In this document: positions 57,195 to 64,000 of the stretch, in pieces
Position numbering within the stretch: the first letter of the stretch is position 1
Layout: each line of letters opens with the position of its first letter
DNA from: Meghimatium bilineatum
Lineage: Eukaryota > Mollusca > Gastropoda > Stylommatophora > Philomycidae
Assembly: GCA_034231615.1 (NCBI GenBank)
Contig: CM067298.1
Location: forward strand, 4,221,834-4,285,833
DNA: 64,000 nt
Direction: 5' to 3'
Made by a program: the position numbers and the translations under genes
Notes under the pieces: generated by a model
What the model saw: only the letters and a program-made list of their open reading frames with translations
The model's database searches: none
Told to the model about the DNA's origin: nothing

Positions 57195-57450
57195 ACCACA
57201 TGTGACAGACTACCACTGCAAGCATTAAAATGGGTACTAGATGGGAAAAGAAAATGGGAAGACAAAGAGACATTTCACAGAACAACCATAAAAGAGGGTC
57301 TCAACAACATACAGTAATTACACAGAATAGCCTCACACTACTCGAACTGGAGAGCTCTGGTTTCTGCCGTACGTACCGTGTTCGGCACTGAAGAAACAGA
57401 TAGATAGATGGATGGATTAATGGATGGATATATAAATAGATAGTCCATTG
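57195..57450 (+). mobile_element. LINE 3' end with (GATG/GATA)n tail
   Basis: A frame encodes LDGKRKWEDKETFHRTTIKE, GLNNIQ, then SNWRALVSAVRTVFGTEE, a LINE ORF2 end, followed by agatagatggatgg. Confidence 0.65.
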
Positions 57451-58924
57451 GGATTACATTTTGCACATGAAGAAACGTTTTTCTCCCCTACATAGCTTTA
57501 GACTTTGGCACTAAGGCTCCCGAATGCCGCATTGGCGCGTGCAATACGCAGGGCAAAATCCTCATCAATTGTCCCAGTTTGCGGTGTAGTGTTGCCGAGA
57601 TATACAAACCTGTCAGTAGTATTGAGTTTTTGTCCTTCCATCGTGATTACGGGTCTGTGTAGGGGACACCTCGTTCTGGTTGGTACATTACTAATGTCTT
57701 CGAGATGCTGATGAGGTCCAGACTGTCCAGCATGTCTTTCAAACTGGTATCGTTGATCGCACAGTCGTCGGCTAACAAGAGGTCGCGAACAATGTCTCGT
57801 TTGAGTTGTGGTCTTAGCCTTCAATCTACTGAGATTGAATAGTCCTCCATCAGCTCGATAAAGAAAACAAATTCCTATACTATTATTCCGGAAGTCATTA
57901 TTTAGCATAGCAGAAAACATCATGCTGAAGAGCGTCGGAGCTAAGACGCAGCCTTGTTTGACACTGTTAATTACTGGAAACGGGTTGAAGTGTGCACCAT
58001 CATCTTGCACACAATCTGTCATACCATAATGGAGCTGGAAAATCGTATTGGTGAATTTTTCGGGACATCCAAAGTTGGCGACAATCTTCCATAGACCATC
58101 GCGATTCAGAGTGTCAAAGATCTTAGATCGACAAGTGTGGTGTAGAAATCAATGTTCTGTTCGCGACACTTTTCCTGTAGTTGTCTGGCATTGAAAACCA
58201 TGTTAACGGTTCCTCTGCCTTGTCGAAAGCCACATTGGCTCTCGGAGACCTGTCTCCAGATGTGCTTGCAGTCTGTTTAATAGGACTCTGGCCAGGATCT
58301 TGCTCGCAATAGCTTCGTCGTTGATGTTGGAAGGGCAGTTTAGAACCTTTTCAAAATGTCCAGCCCAGCATTTGAGAATTTCCTCTCTGTCAGTGATGGT
58401 ATGATGTCGATCAGCGTTGAGGAGAGGAGACGTTCCCGAAGACCGGGGGCTATACATTGCATTTAGCGCTGAGTAGAATTTCAACATATTATTGCTGTTA
58501 GCGTAATGCTGTATCTCCTTGATTTTGCTACTAAACCATAACTTGTGCATACTCCTTAGTTCTTTTTGCACGTTTTTCATTGAGTTTTCATACAGCGCCT
58601 TTTTGCTGGCTGATGTAGGGTCGTTTAGATCAGCTTCGTGTTGTTTATGCTTGTTGTCCCGGAGATCTGTGCTCTACACTTTGTTTTCGTCAAACTAGTC
58701 TTGATGTCTGCGAACAGTAACGCCACCACTTCTTCTGTGGGTCTGTAGACATCGTCACGAATGTTTTCTCAGTTGTTTTGTATGTCTAGAGAATCGACTA
58801 TCAATGTTGCAATTTTGGTATAAACTGGGCTGCGCAAAAAGCTGTTTATAAAGAGGATCTTTCAGTTTGGAGACATCGAAACGTTTTTGCGGTTTGCTAT
58901 TTTGAGGTCGTCGATGTTGAATAG

Positions 58925-59048
58925 TGAGATTCATTTTGGAGACCATCTATCTGTGATCCATCCAGCAGTCGACACCACACATGGATTTAGTGACTCTCAC
59001 ATCTTGGAGACTATCTATCTGTGATCCATCCAGCAGTCGACACCACAC
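58925..59048. repeat. Local duplication of about 70 bp
   Basis: Ctatctatctgtgatccatc with cagcagtcgacaccacacatgg appears at about 58947 and 59008, and again right of the insertion at about 60387. Confidence 0.85.
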
Positions 59049-59058
59049 ATGGATTTAG

Positions 59059-60351
59059 TTTGTTTGTTTTGCGTTCGCTCCATTGTAACCATCACGGATA
59101 TCCGTGCGATTTCTGCCGGGAGCGTGATTACGTTGTGCCACCATTATGCGCCTTGTAGGCCTAGCACATCCGATTTCGGCATGCCTTGACAATTCGGGTG
59201 GGCTATATATCTGTCTCCAGGCACGCGTAGTGGCGACTCTTCGCCCAGACGATTTTTGCTCTCGTCTGACTCGTACGAGGTCTTCCACTGTCTATGAACA
59301 TGCCTCGTGTAATTGGACGTGCTGTGCCTATTGGATACTGAACCGTTTCTCACCCGTGAGCCTGGTTCCTTAAGGGGAAGAACTCAACAGAGGAGTTGGA
59401 CCATGGCTCTTAGCCGAGGTGTCGTTCACCGACATCGTGTACCCCTTCTCCAAGTTCGAGTCTCACACCACGCGTTTGAGAGCAAGGCGTTCTCGAGCTG
59501 AGCGTCCTTGTCCCAATAGCGCCTGAGCCCATCAGGTACTGAACCCTTTCTCTCTTCAAGTGTATTTCCGGTGTAGGAAAACCTGACAGTAGAGTTGGGC
59601 CAGGGCTAAATCGTTGTCCCTTTTGTGTCTGAGCCCATAGGGTACGGAACCCTTTCTCTCTGCAAGTGTACTTCCGGTATAGGAAATCTTGACAGTAGAG
59701 TTGGGCCAAGACTACCATCGTTGTCCCTTTCTTGCCTAAGCCTATCGGGTACAGAACCCTTTCTCTTCGCGAGCATATTTCCGGTTTAGGAAGGCTCGAC
59801 ATTAGAGTTGGATTAGGTCTTCTTGCTTTACCAAACGCCAATGAATAGGTCTGTGTCTCTGCCTTTAAGGAACACAGGTAACTAGAAGGTCGTCTCGAGC
59901 TGACGGAGCTTGTAGTTCCCCTTTCCTAGGAACTTTTCACTTTCTATTTGCAGTTCGCGCTGCCCTCTAGCGCTGTTCTGCCCTTTCATTGTTTCATTGT
60001 ACTCGGTATGAAATCTATTTGTCTCTCGCCATGCATCTACCTTTACGTGCATTTTACATTGGCCGCCCCTCCACTGTTCGGACTGGATTGACTAGCTTCA
60101 CTGTATGTCGACAGTGTCGCTGTATGTGGTGATGCTGGTGGTGTCGGATATATTGTCTGTCTCTTGTGCAGTCAAATCTCTTTCCATCTGCTACCTCCAC
60201 ATTCTCGGACACGATCCCCAAATGATTTGGCCAGAATCAGCTCGAGCTGCTGTATTTCTGTTTCCAGGGTGCACCGCGTGGAGGTACATTTGGGATCTTG
60301 GTTATCTGCTAACCCTGGGTCCGCCTAGAGCAATGCGTTCCATTTGCACCC
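59059..60351 (-). mobile_element. 1.3-kb retroposon, copy 1 (inverted)
   Basis: The left edge is (tttg)n, complement of a (caaa)n tail; the right edge is ttgcaccc. Target duplication catggatttag at 59048-59058 and 60352-60362. Nearly identical in reverse to 60998-62333. It contains three to four degenerate copies of a 106-bp unit (cccaactctactgtca...ggttc...). No long open frame. GC content is clearly above its surroundings. Confidence 0.92.
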
Positions 60352-60997
60352 CATGGATTTAGTGACTCTCACATCTTGGAGACTATCTATCTGTGATCCG
60401 TCCAGCAGTCGATACCACACATGGATTTATTGACTCACACATCTTGCTATCACGTTACTCATGATTACATAGTGACTTTGATGCCAATGTTTTGAGCGTG
60501 CATGCATCCACGAAGCCTTATTACGGTGAGGCAATTTCAAAACAGTCTTGGAAATGAGGAGGTTCAATGCTGTGCATTGTAACTGCCCATTGTTATTGCA
60601 TTTGCTAATGTCATCACACCATCCCAGGGGGCCAAGCATGAGCGTTGACGTCACCTAGGATGACGAGTTTGTCTGATTTGGGGGTCTCCTGTATGATTTT
60701 GTTCAAATCATCATATTATTTTTTTCCTGCTTATCGGGGTTTATCATAGTCGGAGCATACACGCTAACGAATGTTTCCCGCCGTTTTCTAGATGGTGGAA
60801 GGCGGACAGTCATCATCAGGTCATTAATGCCCTTTGGAAGTCCTGCCATCTTTCTAGCTAGCCTTGATTTTATTGCAAAGTCAACTTCCACTCCGTGTTT
60901 CACTTCTTTTTCCCCCCTGTGGATTCAGAAGAAATAGCCAGTGCTATGTTCCATACATTGACCTTCCTCAGACAGTCGTGTTTCACTGAGGGAAGCG

Positions 60998-62333
60998 GGG
61001 TGCAAATGGAACGCATTGCTCTAGGCGGACCCAGGGTTAGCAGATAACCAAGATCCCAAATGTACCTCCACGCGGTGCACCCTGGAAACAGAAATACAGC
61101 AGCTCGAGCTGATTCTGGCCAAATCATTTGGGGATCGTGTCCGAGAATGTGGAGGTAGCAGATGGAAAGAGATTTGCCTGCACACGGACAGACATATCTC
61201 CGACACCACCAGCATCACCACATATAGCGACACTGTCGACATACAGTGAAGCTAGTCAGTCCAGTCCGAACATTGGAGGGGCGGCCAATGTAAAATGCAC
61301 GTAAAGGTAGATACATGGCGAGAGACATAGATTTCATACAGAGTACAATGAAACAATGAAAGGGCAGAACAGCGCTAGAGGGCAGCGCGAACTGCAAATA
61401 GAAAGTGAAAAGTCCCTAGGAAAGGGGAGCTACAAGCTCCGTCAGCTCGAGACGGGCTTCTAGTTACCTGAGTTCCTTACAGGCAGAGACCCAGACCCAT
61501 CCACTGGCGTTTGGTAAAGCAAGAAGACCTAACCCAACTCTAATGTCGAGCCTTCCTAAACCGGAATATGCTCGCGAAGAGAAAGGGTTCTGTACCCAAT
61601 GGGCTTAGGCAAGAAAGGGACAACGATGGTAGTCCTGGCCCAACTCTACTGTCAATGTTTCCTATACCGGAAGTACACTTGCAGAGAGAAGGGGTTCCGT
61701 ACTCGATTCGCCCAGGCACAAAAGGGACAACGATTTAGCCCTGGCCCAACTCTACTGTCAAGTTTTCCTACACCGGAAATACACCTGAAGAGAGAAAGGG
61801 TTCAGTACCTGATGGGCTCAGGCGCTATTGGGACAAGGACGCTCAGCTCGAGAACGCCTTGCTCTCAAACGCGTGGTGTGAGACTCGAACTTGGACAAGG
61901 GGTACACGATGTCGGTAAATGACACCTCGGCTAAGAGGGCGAAAGAGCCAGGGTCCAACTCCTCTGTTGAGTTCTTCCCCTTAAGGAACCAGGCTCACGG
62001 ATGAGAAACGGTTCAGTACCCAATGGGCACAGGCACAGCACGTCCAATTACACGAGACAAGTTCATAGACAGTGGAACACCTCGTTTGAGTCAGACTAAG
62101 AGCAAGAAAATCGTCTGGGCGAAGAGTCTCCATTACGCGTGCCTGGAGACAGATATAGAGGCTGTCACAGGCTAAGGGTAGCCCACCCGAATTGTCAAGG
62201 CATGCCGAAATCGGATGTGCTAGGCCTACAAGGCGCATAACGGTGGCACAACGTAATCACGCTCCCGGCGGAAATCGCACGGATATCCGTGATGGTTACA
62301 ATGGAGCGAACGAAAAACAAACAAACAAACTGA
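60998..62333 (+). mobile_element. 1.3-kb retroposon, copy 2
   Basis: From gggtgcaaatggaacg to gaaaaacaaacaaacaaa. Target duplication ctgagggaagc on both sides (60986-60996 and 62335-62345, give or take one base). Internal 106-bp units begin with cccaactctactgtca near 61530, 61636 and 61743, with a longer broken one near 61950. Copy 2 has a roughly 20-bp insertion (gctgtcacaggctaagggta, near 62161) relative to copy 1. Tail and target-site size indicate LINE-type retroposition; with no ORF it looks non-autonomous. Confidence 0.92.
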
Positions 62334-62339
62334 GGGAAG

Positions 62340-62910
62340 CAATGCAATAGAAAGCAGAGCAGCGAAAAATGAATTTTCTGGAGTTCACATAAAATATCCA
62401 GTAAAAGGAAATGAAACCAACTGGAATCTTCTACTCCAACTACTCTGCAGAAGTACCTGTCCTAAACATTGTTACAGAAATAATTAAAAACACAATACGC
62501 CAATGTCAACAGGTGGTATTTCTTACTGACTGTCCTACATGCCATTGACAGTGATATACTGCGGGACATGAATGAAGCCATACTGACCAAAAAAGTTCCA
62601 CAATAGGGACATCCTGAGAGAATTGACAGTAAAGAAAACTGGCTAAACAACAATGTTCGCCGCTCTAGAAAATTACAATGTTTTAGCCATATCATTTGAC
62701 ATGACATCCTATAGTGTAATGTAGGGGATTATGTCTGGACAAGAAAAAAGGTAGACAACGAAGAAGATTAAAAAAAAACCTATGATACTTACAGAAGTGG
62801 AAACAATGGGCAGCAAGTCAATAGAAGAAGTAAAATTGCAGCCAGCAACATATGCGGAATCAAAACTTCTGTCTTATTTGCCACGAAAGGAATAAACTAA
62901 TGAAGAAGAT
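62340..62910 (+). mobile_element. LINE 3' end, degenerate
   Basis: Shifted frames near 62690-62905 encode GIMSGQEKR, RQRRRLKK, and EEVKLQPATYAESKLLSYLP, a LINE ORF2 C-terminus (GxRxRGRQRxRW type). Left of that nothing is certain. Confidence 0.55.
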
Positions 62911-62919
62911 GGGTGCAAG

Positions 62920-63086
62920 CAGGGCCGGCCCCAACAATTTAGGGGCCCAATGCGAAACGGATTGCGCGGAGCCCAGTCTGGGTAGGGAAGAGGATAATAA
63001 AATAAATTCTAATATGAATTTATGGGCCTATGAAGTGCGGGGCCCACTGCGGCCGCATAGGTTGCACTGGCCTAAGACCGGCACTG
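62920..63086. mobile_element. hAT-type MITE, 167 bp
   Basis: Ends cagggccggcc and, complemented, cagtgccggtc; exact 8-bp target duplication ggtgcaag at 62912-62919 and 63087-63094. GC-rich centre (ggggcccactgcggccgc). It lies in the LINE end. Confidence 0.92.
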
Positions 63087-63094
63087 GGTGCAAG

Positions 63095-64000
63095 ATATCA
63101 AATACCACCTGAATATGACACTCACACGAGGATGAAGATATCTCAGAAATTAGGAAAAGCTGTGATGACTGTTACATCCTATCCAGGATATGCTACCTTA
63201 TAATAACGATGGTGAGTGAAGAATGTATGCAATCCACTCAAAACATCAGTAACATTTCCAATAGAATGCCACCTAGTGGGAGTAAAGTCACATGACCTAG
63301 TCTATACGCCATATTGTATAGAGCAAACACTTCCGGTGTTGTTGACAGAACATACTCGGATATTGTCAATATTTGTCAAATCTGTGAGCAAATTGCAACT
63401 TCAGGACTATTTGTTGAATTTATAATCATTTTGCATGTGTTCCCAAGGCTATAAAGACCGGTGAGTAACAGCTTTGTCTATGATAGGGTGTGAAATATTT
63501 GCATTATTATGTAAATTTTCCAATAATGAGTAGACTTAGGCGCCTTTTGGTCTTTTTTTAAAATTCACAACTTACTAGTTGATTGACTTAGGCCAGGCCT
63601 AGGTTATTCACAGCAGTACTATCACACCCAAGGCTAGGCCTAGGTTATTCACATGAGTAGTACTATCAGTGTATCACACCCATTGACAACACTGGCTGCT
63701 ACCTGTCAGTAGCACTACTACAGTATGAGTACACTGTGTACAGTGTACGGCACACCTTGACAACACGCACAGTCTGCTACACTTACACTAAGTTACACTT
63801 ACACTGTAGAATGATTGTTGATTTAGCACAATGTCACAATATTTTCTCAGCATAACTAACATGTAAGTTACAGTTATACAATAGCAATACAGTCACCAAT
63901 CGACTTCACTGGCTAGTCAGTAGTACTACTAGACCCATTGACATACACATAGAATAATGCATTCTTTAATTCTACTAATTGTGTAGGCCGTATAATTTTA
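63095..64000. other. Unassigned flank
   Basis: Short local duplications (aggcctaggttattcacag near 63595 and 63640; cagtagtact-type motifs to 63930). No gene, promoter or element recognised. Confidence 0.4.

Larger units (their letters stand above)
57480..60985 (-). mobile_element. LINE with endonuclease and reverse transcriptase, split by a retroposon
   Basis: Minus strand from 60970: APE-type endonuclease pieces (EVDFAIKSRLARKMAGLPKG, ETFVSVYAPTM; then DVTSTLMLGPLGW-like and LPHRNKASWMHARSKHWHQS). After the insertion at 59059-60351 comes the linker LTIQHRRPQNSKPQKRFDVS, the pre-RT segment SKIKEIQHYANSNNMLKFYS, RT start MLSTRQRN-like, SVKQGCVLAPTLFSMMFSAM (block B) and a C-terminus with TDRFVYLGNTTPQTGTIDED. 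The active-site box is decayed (LYRADGGLF for YADD) and frames are broken. Confidence 0.85.

Noticed and set aside
59059..62333. A foldback transposon with 1.3-kb terminal inverted repeats
   Set aside because: Each arm has its own different 11-bp duplication and its own A-rich tail, so they are two separate retroposon insertions in opposite orientation.

Overview
This is animal (metazoan) nuclear DNA. It carries split genes with phase-matched exons and GT-AG introns, many LINE and SINE remnants, mariner, hAT and pogo-like elements, and a very large amount of tandem repeat. The RecQ helicase reads as an animal BLM orthologue. The LINE tails, CAA/GAA-tailed retroposons and tRNA-headed SINEs suit an invertebrate, perhaps a mollusc or other lophotrochozoan, but I cannot fix the taxon without a search. 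Layout: (1) 1-21243, + strand, the 3' part of a BLM-type RecQ helicase gene. Nine exons in perfect phase register (593-788, 2693-2880, 3645-3765, 5812-6029, 7521-7650, 10666-10857, 13225-13394, 17867-17940, 21081-21243) encode 483 residues: end of the helicase core, RecQ zinc-binding region, RQC winged helix, HRDC domain and basic C-terminal tail. The 5' part lies left of the window. The introns hold minisatellites, SINEs, a LINE end, an internally deleted mariner (9707-10575) and an apparently intact mariner (16306-17644) nested in a pogo-like element. (2) 21323-29567, a satellite of about 8.2 kb built on a 17/19-bp unit, starting about 80 bp after the BLM stop. (3) 29568-34860, transposon-rich intergenic DNA, including a LINE inserted into a relative of itself and pogo-like MITEs. 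(4) About 35270-54370, + strand, a second split gene for a protein I do not recognise. Five exons join in phase (38840-39066, 41270-41447, 44033-44161, 48514-48608, 53380-54370); a possible first exon with a hydrophobic segment lies at 35270. The middle exons are coiled coil and the long last exon is low-complexity with a basic patch. Its introns hold LINE remnants and five large tandem arrays. (5) 54371-64000, a nest of mobile elements: a hAT transposon with 8-bp target duplications inside a LINE tail, a LINE with endonuclease and reverse transcriptase remnants, and two 1.3-kb retroposons in inverted orientation, each with its own target duplication. The most unusual signal is that tandem arrays sit against exon edges. 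In two unrelated exons (ends at 10857 and 44161) the amplified unit spans the exon-intron boundary, so each copy recreates a 5' splice site. In BLM the unit is 21 bp and keeps frame and phase, so use of a downstream donor would add multiples of seven residues. All exon boundaries are predictions from reading frame, splice consensus and protein similarity recalled from knowledge; nothing was searched.
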